DNA of 64,000 nt from Fimadaptatus sp948467645 (GCA_948467645.1 CAOKFD010000004.1:14438-78437); one strand, 5' to 3'; shown: positions 17,562 through 26,160, counted from the stretch's first letter. The notes: a model not told the origin generated them from the sequence alone. Program-made: numbers and translations.

Positions 17562-17591
17562 AATGCCGTAATATGGGGAGGTTGCATTTTT

Positions 17592-18077
17592 ATGGCAGAA
17601 AAGAACCAGTTTGTTATGACCCGTGAAGGGTATGAGAAGCTACAGGAAGAGCTTAAATACCAGAGTGAAACCCACCGCGCCGAGGTGGCCGAGAAGATTC
17701 GCGTGGCGCGCGGCTTTGGCGATCTGAGCGAGAACGCCGAGTACGAGGAGGCCAAGAACGAGCAGGCCTTTATGGAGGGCCGCATACTGGAGCTGGAAAA
17801 CATGCTCAACCACGCGGTGATCGTGGATTCCAACGACACCGCGGGCGACGAGGTAGGCCTGGGCACCACCGTGAGCGTGTGCGAGGTAGGCTATGAGGAC
17901 GAGGTTGAGGAGTACACGATAACCGGCTCAACCGAGGCTGACATTTCGCAGAACAAGATTTCCAACGAATCGCCGATGGGCGCGGCTCTGCTGGGCGCGC
18001 ATGTGGGTGAAGAGGTGGATGTGGAAGCGCCCTCCGGCATTCTCAAAATGAAGGTGCTGGCCGTACACAGGAACTAA
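17592..18077 (+). CDS. greA: Transcription elongation factor GreA
   Basis: A 161-residue protein of the expected length. The N-terminal coiled coil contains the conserved ARGFGDLSENAEYEEAKNEQ, with the acidic tip that enters the RNA polymerase secondary channel and stimulates cleavage of backtracked RNA. The C-terminal FKBP-like domain has the conserved SPMGAALLGAHVGEEVDVEAP. The ribosome site GGGGAGG 11 bases upstream fixes the ATG at 17592. lysS follows after 72 bases, a common greA-lysS pairing in Firmicutes, so the two are likely cotranscribed. Confidence 0.97.
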   Translation: MAEKNQFVMTREGYEKLQEELKYQSETHRAEVAEKIRVARGFGDLSENAEYEEAKNEQAFMEGRILELENMLNHAVIVDSNDTAGDEVGLGTTVSVCEVGYEDEVEEYTITGSTEADISQNKISNESPMGAALLGAHVGEEVDVEAPSGILKMKVLAVHRN

Positions 18078-18149
18078 TATCGAATATACATATGCGCGCC
18101 GCCGAGCACGTATTTGAACAGGCGGCGATTGAAATGGAGTTGTTTACAT

Positions 18150-20162
18150 ATGCCTAATGAGGAAAATAGGCCGGAAATGACCGCCGCTGAGTTGAGCGAA
18201 CAGGAACAGATTCGCCGCGGCAAGCTCGCCGCGCTGGCTGCAGAGGGTCATGATCCCTTTTTGATAACCCGGTACGATGTGACGCATCACTCGACCGACG
18301 CTATTGCCGAGTATGAGCGGCTGGAAAACGAATTCAAGGCCGCGCACGGCGACGAGGCCGACGCCGAAAATCACGAAAATGCCCCCAAACTTGCGGTGTC
18401 CATCGCCGGGCGCATGATGTCGCGCCGCGTGATGGGCAAGGCCAGCTTCTGCCACCTGCTGGACAGGGATGGCCGGATACAGGTATATGTGCGCAAGGAT
18501 AACGTGGGCGAGGAAAACTACGCCGCGTTTAAGGATCTGGACATAGGCGATATAATCGGCGTAAAGGGCGAGATGTTCCGCACGCGCACCGGTGAAATGT
18601 CGGTAAAGGCCACAGAATTCACGCTTCTGAGCAAGTCGCTGCGCCCGCTGCCCGAAAAGTTCCACGGTCTGAAGGACCTCGACATGCGCTATCGCCAGCG
18701 CTATGTGGATCTGATAATGAACCCCGAAGTGCGCCGCATATTCGAGGTGCGCTCGCGCTTTATCAAATTCCTGCGCGATTATCTGGACGCGCGCGGCTAT
18801 ATCGAGGTGGAAACGCCCGTACTGAACACCATCGCGGGCGGCGCGGCGGCGCGTCCGTTCGTGACGCATCACAATACGCTGGACATAGATATGTACATGC
18901 GCATAGCCACCGAGCTGCCGCTAAAGCGCCTTATAGTGGGCGGCATGGAGCGCGTATACGAAGTGGGCCGCATATTCCGCAACGAGGGCATGGATCCCAA
19001 GCATAACCCTGAATTCACCACCGTGGAGCTGTACGAAGCTTACGCCGACTACCACACCATGATGGATATAGCCGAGGGCGTGGTGTCGGGCGCGGCAAAG
19101 CACATACTGGGCACGTATAACGTAGAGTGGCAGGGCGAAAAGATCGACCTGACTCCCGGCTGGCCGCGGCTCACCATGGTTGACGCGGTAAAGAAGTATG
19201 TAGGCATAGACTTTGACGCGATAACCGACGACGCCGAGGCAGTGGCCGCCGCCAAGGCCAAGGGCGTGGAGCTGGCCGATACCGCCGAAAAGACCTGGGG
19301 CAACGCGCTGTACGCCTGCTTTGACCAGAAGGTCGAGGAACAGCTGATTCAGCCCACCTTCATAACCATGTACCCGGTCGAGGTGTCGCCGCTGACCAAG
19401 CGCAGCCCGCTCGACCCGCGCCTGACCGAGCGATTCGAGTTCTTCATCTGCCGCAGCGAGATGGGCAACGCCTACTCCGAGCTGAATGACCCGATCGACC
19501 AGCGCCACCGCTTTGAAAAGCAGATCGAGCTGCGCGAGCGCGGCGACGACGAGACCGAGATGATGGACGAGGACTTCCTCACCGCCATAGAATACGGCCT
19601 GCCTCCCACGGGCGGTATGGGCATCGGCATAGATCGCGTGGTAATGATGCTGACCAATTCCGACACCATACGCGAGGTCATATTGTTCCCGACGATGAAG
19701 CCCATGGGCGCCGATAAGAAGCCCGAAAAGTGCGCCGAGGCTGCGGCGGAGGCCGCTCCGGAAGTGCCCGCAGTGCAGGAGAAGATCGACTTCTCCCACG
19801 TAAAGATAGAGCCTATATTTGCGGAAACGGTCGACTTTGACACCTTCGCCAAATCCGACTTCCGCGCGGTGAAGATACTGGCCTGCGAGGCGGTGCCCAA
19901 GTCCAAGAAGCTTTTGAAGTTCACGCTGGATGACGGAGAGCGCAAGGATCGCGTGATTTTGAGCGGTATTCACGAGTATTACGAGCCGGAAGATCTCGTT
20001 GGCAAGACGGCTATAGCTATTGTGAACCTGCCGGCGCGCAAGATGATGGGCATCGATTCCGAGGGCATGCTGATTTCGGCGGTACACGAGGAAGACGGCC
20101 ACGAAGGACTCAATCTGCTCATGGTCGATCCCCGCATCCCGGCGGGCGCGAAGTTGTATTAA
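18150..20162 (+). CDS. lysS: Lysyl-tRNA synthetase (class II) with fused C-terminal EMAPII/Trbp111 tRNA-binding domain
   Basis: A 670-residue protein, about 170 longer than ordinary bacterial LysRS. Residues 60-165 form the OB-fold anticodon domain, and about 170-515 the class II core, with motif 2 RIFRNEGMDPKHNPEFTTVE and motif 3 GMGIGIDRVVMM. After an Ala/Glu/Pro linker (about 525-543) comes a complete EMAPII-like domain (about 544-670) with FAKSDFRAVKILACEAVPKS, RVILSGIHEYYEPEDLVGK and ARKMMGIDSEGML. This domain is the usual C-terminal extension of MetRS, where it raises tRNA affinity; here it is on LysRS. The start at 18150 agrees with the GGAG site and with the alignment. Confidence 0.95.
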   Translation: MPNEENRPEMTAAELSEQEQIRRGKLAALAAEGHDPFLITRYDVTHHSTDAIAEYERLENEFKAAHGDEADAENHENAPKLAVSIAGRMMSRRVMGKASFCHLLDRDGRIQVYVRKDNVGEENYAAFKDLDIGDIIGVKGEMFRTRTGEMSVKATEFTLLSKSLRPLPEKFHGLKDLDMRYRQRYVDLIMNPEVRRIFEVRSRFIKFLRDYLDARGYIEVETPVLNTIAGGAAARPFVTHHNTLDIDMYMRIATELPLKRLIVGGMERVYEVGRIFRNEGMDPKHNPEFTTVELYEAYADYHTMMDIAEGVVSGAAKHILGTYNVEWQGEKIDLTPGWPRLTMVDAVKKYVGIDFDAITDDAEAVAAAKAKGVELADTAEKTWGNALYACFDQKVEEQLIQPTFITMYPVEVSPLTKRSPLDPRLTERFEFFICRSEMGNAYSELNDPIDQRHRFEKQIELRERGDDETEMMDEDFLTAIEYGLPPTGGMGIGIDRVVMMLTNSDTIREVILFPTMKPMGADKKPEKCAEAAAEAAPEVPAVQEKIDFSHVKIEPIFAETVDFDTFAKSDFRAVKILACEAVPKSKKLLKFTLDDGERKDRVILSGIHEYYEPEDLVGKTAIAIVNLPARKMMGIDSEGMLISAVHEEDGHEGLNLLMVDPRIPAGAKLY

Positions 20163-20334
20163 TTCCTGCTGAACTGGCGAATCGCCGCCTGAAATGGCGG
20201 ATTTGGGGATTTTTGAGGCACATGCCAAGGCGGGTCGCAAAGATCCCCGTAATGACGCCGATGGGCAGGCAAAAGCCGCCTGGCATGAATCTTGACTAAA
20301 ACGAGTTTTCCACTGTACGAAAGGATGTGGCCCG

Positions 20335-21186
20335 ATGCCGGATACGCGCATTACCAGGGAAAGACTAAAGAATCACTGGGTATACAGCTCGTGGAAATAC
20401 CTCCTTATGGTAGTGATATTCGTCGCTGGCTGGAACCTTACGTACAGTGTGACCGAATACAAGCCGCCGCGCGAAAAACGGCTGGAGATGTACGTGCTCG
20501 CCCAGGCGTATAACGACGAAAACGTTCGCGCGCTGGCGGCGGAGATGGCGCCGGAATTCGTGGGCGAGGAAGAGGGCGATATGGAAGCGCTCAATTTCTA
20601 TACCATGAGCTACGGCGGCTCGGATGATACATACGGCCCGCAGTTGCTCATGACGCGCCTTGCCTCGTTCGAGGGCGACATATATCTGGTAGATGAAGAG
20701 ACGATGGCTTCCTTTGTAAGTCAGGAGCTTGCAACGCCGCTGGACGATTACATCGCGTCGGGTGCGCTGCATGTGGACGGCATCGATCTTGAGGCCGGCA
20801 CGCGCGCCGAACCGGCGGGCGAGGATGAGGAAGGCAACACGATATACAGCAGCGAACGCCACGTATACGCGCTGCCCGCCCAGCAGCTGTACGGAATGCT
20901 GGAAAACGAGCTTGTGGACAACCGCGGCATGTACTTCGTGGTCATGTCGTACAGCGACAAGCCTGATCTGTGCATTGAACTGCTCAACGCATTCATAGAC
21001 CGCTTCAAGGAGGATAAGCCCGATTGGCTTATCGCTCAGGAGGAGCGCAAGCGGCAGGAAATCGCCGATCTGCCCTCCGAAATGACCGTCGATTCGCTCA
21101 AGTCTCAGGCAACGCCCGAGCCGACCGAGGCCGCGTCGGATGAACCCGACCAGCCCGCAGACGACGCGACGGCCGCACCGCAATAG
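20335..21186 (+). CDS. Membrane-anchored extracytoplasmic protein of unknown function
   Basis: A 283-residue protein with a short cytoplasmic start, one membrane helix at about residues 22-40 (YLLMVVIFVAGWNLTYSVT) and an acidic outer domain. The segment GDIYLVDEETMASFVSQELATP followed by LDDYI resembles the hinge region of family 1 extracellular solute-binding proteins, but the protein is too short for a full binding protein and lacks a lipobox. The last 40 residues are a Pro/Glu/Asp/Ala-rich tail. A weak AAAGGA site precedes the ATG. It stands alone between lysS and a strong terminator. Confidence 0.7.
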   Translation: MPDTRITRERLKNHWVYSSWKYLLMVVIFVAGWNLTYSVTEYKPPREKRLEMYVLAQAYNDENVRALAAEMAPEFVGEEEGDMEALNFYTMSYGGSDDTYGPQLLMTRLASFEGDIYLVDEETMASFVSQELATPLDDYIASGALHVDGIDLEAGTRAEPAGEDEEGNTIYSSERHVYALPAQQLYGMLENELVDNRGMYFVVMSYSDKPDLCIELLNAFIDRFKEDKPDWLIAQEERKRQEIADLPSEMTVDSLKSQATPEPTEAASDEPDQPADDATAAPQ

Positions 21187-21208
21187 TATACATTAAGGCA
21201 TATATTGC

Positions 21209-21242
21209 ATCGCCGTCATCCGATTGGATGGCGGCGATTTTT
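21209..21242 (+). terminator. Intrinsic terminator
   Basis: The 13-bp stem ATCGCCGTCATCC/GGATGGCGGCGAT (one G-U pair) with a GATT loop is followed by five Ts. Confidence 0.92.
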
Positions 21243-21544
21243 GAAAGCATTGTGGATTGAATGTGCGGGCAAATGGTACTGGATGCTTAAAAAGTGGTGC
21301 GAAATGGAACTTGAATGAGAAATTGTGCCGCTATACAAAGCGAATATGCATTGACTGAAATGAAATGTGCCTTAAAGTGGATTGAAATCCCATAAATGAC
21401 TAAAAATGGAGCGCGGTGCAATCGTATGGCGCAAAACGGAGACGAGTTTCAACAAACGCGCATAAATCAGCCTGAACGAAATAAAATGGGGCGGCATGTG
21501 GCGTTGAGCGGCATTCATGGGCCGAGGGCGCAATGCTAAAAAAC
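21243..21544. other. Intergenic region, no gene recognised
   Basis: AT-richer than its neighbours and rich in GAAATG-like words, with one GCCTTAAA at 21369. An antisense open frame crossing it lacks a ribosome site and protein-like features. Confidence 0.45.
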
Positions 21545-21570
21545 GATAAAATCTACGGCAAGATTTTATC
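21545..21570. promoter_or_regulatory. Perfect 10-bp inverted repeat, candidate operator of nfnAB
   Basis: GATAAAATCT and AGATTTTATC are exact reverse complements separated by six bases (ACGGCA), directly upstream of the -35 box of the nfnAB promoter. This is typical placement for a dimeric regulator site. A second imperfect dyad TATATCA/TGATATA overlaps the promoter itself. Confidence 0.55.
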
Positions 21571-21576
21571 AAAGTA

Positions 21577-21605
21577 TTCACTATATCATCAATCGGTGAT
21601 ATAAT
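21577..21605 (+). promoter_or_regulatory. Sigma-A promoter of nfnAB
   Basis: TTCACT at 21577-21582, a 17-base spacer, and TATAAT at 21600-21605. The start codon is 50 bases downstream. Confidence 0.7.
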
Positions 21606-21654
21606 AAATTGAATGGCGCTGTGCGCCGTCGGCGATGGCTGGGAGGTAATTTGA

Positions 21655-22503
21655 ATGTATAATGTGCTGGATAAAAAGCTGCTTGCGCCGGGACTGATGC
21701 GCATCGACGTATCCGCGCCCGACGTGGCCGCCAAGGCGCGGCCCGGGCAGTTTGTGATAGTGCGCGTGGTCGAGGACGGCGAGCGCATACCGCTGACTAT
21801 CGGCGGCGCGGATGAAAAGACCGGCTCGATAACGCTGCTGGTGCAGATGGTGGGCCTTAGCACCACCCTGATGGGCGAAACGCCGGTGGGCGGCAAGTTC
21901 GCGTCCGTGACCGGCCCTCTGGGCAATCCCACTCACTTTGGCGACGCCAGGCGCGTGCTGTGCATCGGCGGCGGCGTGGGCACAGCGGTGCTTTATCCGC
22001 AGGTAAGGTATCTGGCGGGTGAAGGCATTTACGTGGACGTAATCGAGGGGGCGCGAACCGAGGAGCTGCTGGTGCTGCAGGACGAGCTGGGACAGCTGGC
22101 TAACCACCTGTATGTGGCCACCAACGACGGCTCAAAGGGTACAAAGGGCTTCGTGACCGACGTGTTCAATAAGCTGATGGCCGAGGGCGAGCATTACGAC
22201 CTTGTAATCGCAATCGGCCCGCCCATAATGATGAAGGTTGTGGCCGAGGCCACGCGCCCGCTGGGCATACGCACGCTGGTCAGCCTGAACCCGATAATGG
22301 TGGACGGCACCGGCATGTGCGGCGGCTGCCGCGTGAGCGTGGGCGGCAAGGTCAAATACGCGTGCGTGGACGGCCCCGAGTTCGACGGCCACGAGGTGGA
22401 CTTCGACAGCCTGATGCGCCGTCTGGGCGCGTACAAAGAGCAGGAGAAGCGCGCCATGGAGGATCACAAGTGCAGAATCGGAGGGATAGGCCATGTCAAT
22501 TGA
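21655..22503 (+). CDS. nfnA: NADH-dependent ferredoxin:NADP+ oxidoreductase, alpha (small) subunit / PyrK-like FAD-[2Fe-2S] protein
   Basis: A 282-residue flavoprotein of the ferredoxin-NADP reductase fold. The FAD site is RPGQFVIVRV with RIPLTIGGAD, the nucleotide site CIGGGVGTAVLYPQV, and the C-terminal cysteine cluster GTGMCGGCRV plus a later YACVDGP and HKCRIGG supplies the [2Fe-2S] ligands. It overlaps the next gene by 11 bases, and that gene encodes a GltD-like flavoprotein. This pairing is the NfnAB (SudBA) arrangement that couples NADPH, NADH and ferredoxin in anaerobes. The same small subunit fold also serves dihydroorotate dehydrogenase (PyrK), but no pyrD is adjacent. Confidence 0.88.
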   Translation: MYNVLDKKLLAPGLMRIDVSAPDVAAKARPGQFVIVRVVEDGERIPLTIGGADEKTGSITLLVQMVGLSTTLMGETPVGGKFASVTGPLGNPTHFGDARRVLCIGGGVGTAVLYPQVRYLAGEGIYVDVIEGARTEELLVLQDELGQLANHLYVATNDGSKGTKGFVTDVFNKLMAEGEHYDLVIAIGPPIMMKVVAEATRPLGIRTLVSLNPIMVDGTGMCGGCRVSVGGKVKYACVDGPEFDGHEVDFDSLMRRLGAYKEQEKRAMEDHKCRIGGIGHVN

Positions 22504-23866
22504 GCGCGTAGCCATGCCCGCCCAGCAGCCGCTGGTGCGTGCAAAAAACTTTGACGAGGTAAATACGGGTTACAGCGAAAGCGACGCGGCGCTGGAGGCC
22601 TCGCGCTGTCTTAATTGCAAAAACCCGCGCTGCGTGACCGGCTGTCCCGTAAACGTACGCATACCCGACTTCATAAGCAAAATAAAGCAGGGCGATTATG
22701 AAGGGGCGTATCAGACAATACGCTCCACCAGCAGTCTGCCCGCGGTCTGCGGCCGCGTGTGTCCGCAGGAAAATCAGTGCGAAAGCAAGTGCGTGATGGG
22801 TATAAAGGGCAAGAGCGTCGCGATAGGCAATCTGGAGCGCTTCGTGGCCGACCGCCATATGGCGGGCAATCATGCGGTCGAACGCCCCGAGTCCAACGGC
22901 ACAAAGGTAGCCGTGATAGGCGCAGGACCGGCCGGACTTACATGCGCGGGCGACCTCAGGCAGCGCGGCTACGACGTGACTGTGTTCGAGGCGCTGCACG
23001 CGCCCGGCGGCGTGCTGATATACGGCATACCCGAGTTCCGCCTGCCCAAGGCGCTGGTGCGGCGCGAGGTGGCCGCGCTGGAAGAAATGGGCGTGGAGCT
23101 TAAACTGAATCAGGTCATCGGCCGCACGCATACCATCGACGAGCTGTTTGAGGAAGGCTACAAGGCCGTGTTCATAGGCTCGGGCGCGGGTCTGCCCAAC
23201 TTCATGCGCGTGCCGGGTGAGGAACTTAACGGCGTGTATTCGGCCAACGAATACCTGACGCGCATAAATCTTATGAAGGCATACAAGGAGGGCGCGCATA
23301 CGCCCATAATGCACGCCAAACGCGCCGCGGTAATCGGCGGCGGCAATGTGGCCATGGACGCGGCGCGCTGTGCGCTGCGCATGGGCGCGGAAACGTACAT
23401 CGTGTACCGCCGCGGCATAGACGAGATGCCCGCGCGCCGCGAGGAGATTCACCACGCGCAGGAAGAGGGCGTAAACTTCGTAAACCTCGTCGCACCGCTT
23501 GAGGTATTGGGCGACGACAAGGGCTGGGTAAAGGGTCTGAAGGCCATCCGATGCGAACTGGGCGAGCCGGACGCGTCGGGCCGCCGCCGTCCCGTGGAGA
23601 TACCGGGCAGCGAGTTCGTGCTAGACGTGGACATGGTTATCGTCGCGATAGGCACAAGCCCCAATCCGCTGATTGCCTCCACCACGCCCGGACTGGAGAC
23701 CAACAAGCGCGGCTGTCTGGTAGTGCGCGAGGATTCGCTGCATACGTCGCGCGACGCGGTATGGGCGGGCGGCGACGCTGTTACCGGCGCGGCCACCGTA
23801 ATACTGGCGATGGGCGCGGGCAAGCAGGCCGCGCGCGAAATCGACGAATACCTGAGCAGGCAATAA
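22493..23866 (+). CDS. nfnB: NADH-dependent ferredoxin:NADP+ oxidoreductase, beta (large) subunit / GltD-like (gltA annotation)
   Basis: A 457-residue protein. The N-terminal domain carries two [4Fe-4S] cysteine sets, CLNCKNPRCVTGCPV and CGRVCPQENQCESKC. A first dinucleotide fold follows (VIGAGPAGLTCAGDL), then GGVLIYGIPEFRLPK and a second dinucleotide fold (VIGGGNVAMDAARC). The end GAATVILAMGAGKQAAREID is the conserved FAD-binding C-terminus. Such proteins are often labelled glutamate synthase small chain, but the coupling with the FAD-[2Fe-2S] subunit points to NfnB. There is no large GltB subunit nearby. Confidence 0.9.
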   Translation: MSIERVAMPAQQPLVRAKNFDEVNTGYSESDAALEASRCLNCKNPRCVTGCPVNVRIPDFISKIKQGDYEGAYQTIRSTSSLPAVCGRVCPQENQCESKCVMGIKGKSVAIGNLERFVADRHMAGNHAVERPESNGTKVAVIGAGPAGLTCAGDLRQRGYDVTVFEALHAPGGVLIYGIPEFRLPKALVRREVAALEEMGVELKLNQVIGRTHTIDELFEEGYKAVFIGSGAGLPNFMRVPGEELNGVYSANEYLTRINLMKAYKEGAHTPIMHAKRAAVIGGGNVAMDAARCALRMGAETYIVYRRGIDEMPARREEIHHAQEEGVNFVNLVAPLEVLGDDKGWVKGLKAIRCELGEPDASGRRRPVEIPGSEFVLDVDMVIVAIGTSPNPLIASTTPGLETNKRGCLVVREDSLHTSRDAVWAGGDAVTGAATVILAMGAGKQAAREIDEYLSRQ

Positions 23867-23882
23867 GCGTGACTTAAACACG

Positions 23883-23931
23883 AGTGCCGTCGGCTGCGGA
23901 CTGAGCTGCGCATCCGGCGGCACTTGCTTTT
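23883..23931 (+). terminator. Terminator after nfnAB
   Basis: The 11-bp stem AGTGCCGTCGG/CCGGCGGCACT (one G-U pair) with a long loop is followed by TGCTTTT. Confidence 0.65.
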
Positions 23932-24236
23932 GCGGCGAGGGGTTTGGGTGAAAGGCAGAACATCGGCTTGGGCGGTTAAGTTGTGTTTTGTAAAAGCAGA
24001 AGGCGCTGCTGGATGCCTTACTAAACGCTTAGGCATACACCCAAGCATTGCCTTGAAAGCGTGCTTATGCAGTCTGGTCTAGGAAAAGCATTTTACATTG
24101 AAAGAAACGCTTTTTTCAGACAATGACCTGTTACAGCCTTAAACCGAAAATCAGCGCCGCGACAGTATGCCTTAACCGCGTGCATCCCAATTCTTAAATC
24201 GGACAAAATATTAATGCGGGTTTATCCCCGATATGC
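23932..24236. other. Intergenic region, no gene recognised
   Basis: It holds GCCTTAAA at 24136 and GCCTTAAC at 24169. No reading frame with a ribosome site and no convincing RNA structure was seen. Confidence 0.45.
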
Positions 24237-24265
24237 TTGCATTTGTACATAAAACAGCTTATGAT
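24237..24265 (+). promoter_or_regulatory. Sigma-A promoter of obgE
   Basis: TTGCAT at 24237-24242, a 17-base spacer, and TATGAT at 24260-24265. A leader of about 75 bases follows and contains a GCGGGCA/TGCCCGC hairpin (24323-24337) just before the start codon. Confidence 0.75.
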
Positions 24266-24345
24266 TTTTGAGCGCGCTGCATGGGCTTCCACTCGCCTGG
24301 GGCAGCCGAGTATTGATGGAGGGCGGGCAGTGCCCGCGTGACGAT

Positions 24346-25611
24346 ATGGCATTATTTGTTGACATAGTTACAATCCGGGTAAAGGCGGGCGACGGCGGCA
24401 ACGGCTGCGTGTCGTTCCACCGCGAAAAGTACGTTCAGCAGGGCGGACCCGACGGCGGCGACGGCGGGCGCGGCGGCGACATAGTGTTTATGGCCACCGA
24501 GCGTATGCACACGCTGCTGGACTTCCGCTACAAGCGCTCCTATTCCGCGCCCAACGGCGAGCAGGGCAAGAAGGGCCGCTCCTCGGGCAAGAGCGGCGAA
24601 AGTCTGGTTATCGAGGTTCCGCCGGGAACGCTGGTGCGCGACAAGGAGACCGGCCGCGTGCTGATGGATCTGTATGTGCCGAACGAGAAAAAGACGCTGC
24701 TGCGCGGCGGCAACGGCGGCTTCGGCAACATGCACTTTGCCACGCCCACGCGCCAGGCGCCCAACTTCGCCAAGCCCGGCGTGAAGTGCCAGCCGCTTGA
24801 GGTTATGTTGGAGCTGAAGTCAATCGCCGATGTGGGTCTGGTAGGCTTCCCGAATGTGGGCAAGTCTACCATACTGTCGGTTGTTACCGCGGCGCGCCCC
24901 AAGATCGCCAACTACCACTTCACAACGCTTACGCCCAATCTGGGCATAGTCAGTCAGGACGGCGAGAGCTTCGTAATGGCCGACATACCCGGTCTGGTCG
25001 AGGGCGCGAGCGAGGGCGTGGGGCTGGGACACGACTTCCTGCGCCACATCGAGCGCACCCGTATGCTGCTGCACGTAATCGACGTGTCGGGCAGTGAGGG
25101 CCGCGACCCGGTGGAGGATTTCGATGCGATAATGCACGAGCTGGAGCAGTACGGCGATCTGGCCTCGCGTCCGATGATCGTGGCCGCGAACAAGACAGAT
25201 CTGCCCGGCGCGGACGAGAATATCGAGCGCCTGCGTGCGCACGTTGCGGATCGCGGCATTGAGGTATTCCCCGTATCGGCCGCGACGAACGAGGGGCTCA
25301 AGCCGCTTATGCGCGCGGCGATGGACATGCTGCGCACCCTGCCCGAGGCCGCGCCCATCGAGGCCGACGAAATGCCGCTGCCCGAGGAGGAAACGCCCTA
25401 CGAGGTGCGCAAGGACGGCGACGTGTACGAGGTCATCGGCCCGTCGATGCAGCACCTTATCGATTCGGTCAATTTCTCGGACGAGGATTCGCTCAACTGG
25501 TTCCATCGCACGCTGCGCCGCTGGGGCGTTATCGATGCGCTGCGCGCTCAGGGCGCGGGTGAGGGCGATACAGTGCGCGTTGGCGATATGGAGTTCGATT
25601 TCGTAGAGTAA
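24346..25611 (+). CDS. obgE: Obg family GTPase (CgtA)
   Basis: A 421-residue protein of normal length. Residues 1-158 are the glycine-rich Obg fold (VKAGDGGNGCVSFHREK and GGDGGRGGDIVF). The G domain has G1 GFPNVGKST, G3 DIPGLVEGA and G4 NKTDLP. The C-terminal OCT domain spans about residues 345-421. Obg acts in late 50S assembly and stress signalling. The ATG at 24346 gives the canonical MALFVDIV start, although the GGAGGGCGG in front lies unusually far away (22 bases) with a hairpin between; an alternative ATG at 24316 lacks a site. It opens the obgE-yhbY segment. Confidence 0.96.
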   Translation: MALFVDIVTIRVKAGDGGNGCVSFHREKYVQQGGPDGGDGGRGGDIVFMATERMHTLLDFRYKRSYSAPNGEQGKKGRSSGKSGESLVIEVPPGTLVRDKETGRVLMDLYVPNEKKTLLRGGNGGFGNMHFATPTRQAPNFAKPGVKCQPLEVMLELKSIADVGLVGFPNVGKSTILSVVTAARPKIANYHFTTLTPNLGIVSQDGESFVMADIPGLVEGASEGVGLGHDFLRHIERTRMLLHVIDVSGSEGRDPVEDFDAIMHELEQYGDLASRPMIVAANKTDLPGADENIERLRAHVADRGIEVFPVSAATNEGLKPLMRAAMDMLRTLPEAAPIEADEMPLPEEETPYEVRKDGDVYEVIGPSMQHLIDSVNFSDEDSLNWFHRTLRRWGVIDALRAQGAGEGDTVRVGDMEFDFVE

Positions 25612-25645
25612 TATATACAAACGTTTGAAAAAAAGGAGAGATTTT

Positions 25646-25942
25646 ATGACTTCAAAACAACGCGCCGCGCTGCGCTCAATGGCAAATACCATGCCCACCA
25701 TACTTCATATAGGCATTAACGGCATCACGAAAGAAGTGTGCCAGCAGGCATGGGACGCGCTGGAGGCGCGCGAGATAATCAAGGTCGGCCTGCAGGACGG
25801 TGCGCAGATGTCCACACGCGAGGCGTGCGACGAGCTGTGCGAAAAGGTTCACGCCGAGCCGGTGCAGTGCATAGGTAAGCGCTTCGTAATTTATCGTCCG
25901 GCGCGCAAGCCGGTTATCGATCTGGACGAGATTGTAAAGTAA
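25646..25942 (+). CDS. yhbY: YhbY (CRM domain) RNA-binding protein
   Basis: A 98-residue protein beginning MTSKQRAALRSMANTM, with the CRM-domain signature ILHIGINGITKEVCQQAWDA and the GKRFVIYRP strand near the end. The fold binds ribosomal RNA precursors (50S assembly). AAAGGAGAG lies 5 bases before the ATG. It is 34 bases after obgE and probably in the same transcript, consistent with the conserved obgE-yhbY-nadD order of Firmicutes. A short copy of the palindromic repeat begins two bases after its stop. Confidence 0.95.
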   Translation: MTSKQRAALRSMANTMPTILHIGINGITKEVCQQAWDALEAREIIKVGLQDGAQMSTREACDELCEKVHAEPVQCIGKRFVIYRPARKPVIDLDEIVK

Positions 25943-25944
25943 TT

Positions 25945-26010
25945 TAGAGTGTGTCTCAAACGGAACAATCCATTTGAACTTGCGAATTTTCCTTTTTGAG
26001 ATACACTCTA
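25945..26010. repeat. Short (66 bp) copy of the TAGAGTGTGTCTC palindromic element
   Basis: The ends TAGAGTGTGTCTCAAA and TTTTTGAGATACACTCTA are inverted repeats. The inner part is mostly deleted relative to the full copy that starts 151 bases downstream. It begins 2 bases after the yhbY stop. Confidence 0.88.
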
Positions 26011-26025
26011 GGTTCAGACAGGTAA

Positions 26026-26056
26026 AACGAGCGTGGACGGTCTGTCCGCGCTCGTT
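26026..26056 (+). terminator. Hairpin after yhbY (possible terminator)
   Basis: The 13-bp stem AACGAGCGTGGAC/GTCCGCGCTCGTT (one G-U pair) has a five-base loop. No clear T tract follows, so termination is uncertain. Confidence 0.45.
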
Positions 26057-26160
26057 GCGGTTTAGCGGGAATGCGGCCGCAGTATGTGACTTAACACATG
26101 TTAAACTGTGCAAGCTGTGGATAAGTTTGATATATGGCAGGCATAGAGCGAGGCATTTTC

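Noticed and set aside
21372..21932. Minus-strand open frame of 186 codons in the gap before nfnA
   Set aside because: It overlaps the nfnAB promoter, operator-like repeat and gene start, and has no ribosome site.
22493..23866. Glutamate synthase small subunit (GltD) for ammonia assimilation
   Set aside because: No GltB large subunit is present, and the overlap with the FAD-[2Fe-2S] subunit gene fits NfnAB better.
23932..24236. Possible tRNA or structural RNA in the gap before obgE
   Set aside because: No cloverleaf, no conserved TPsiC-like GGTTCGA arm and no SRP, 6S or tmRNA features were seen.
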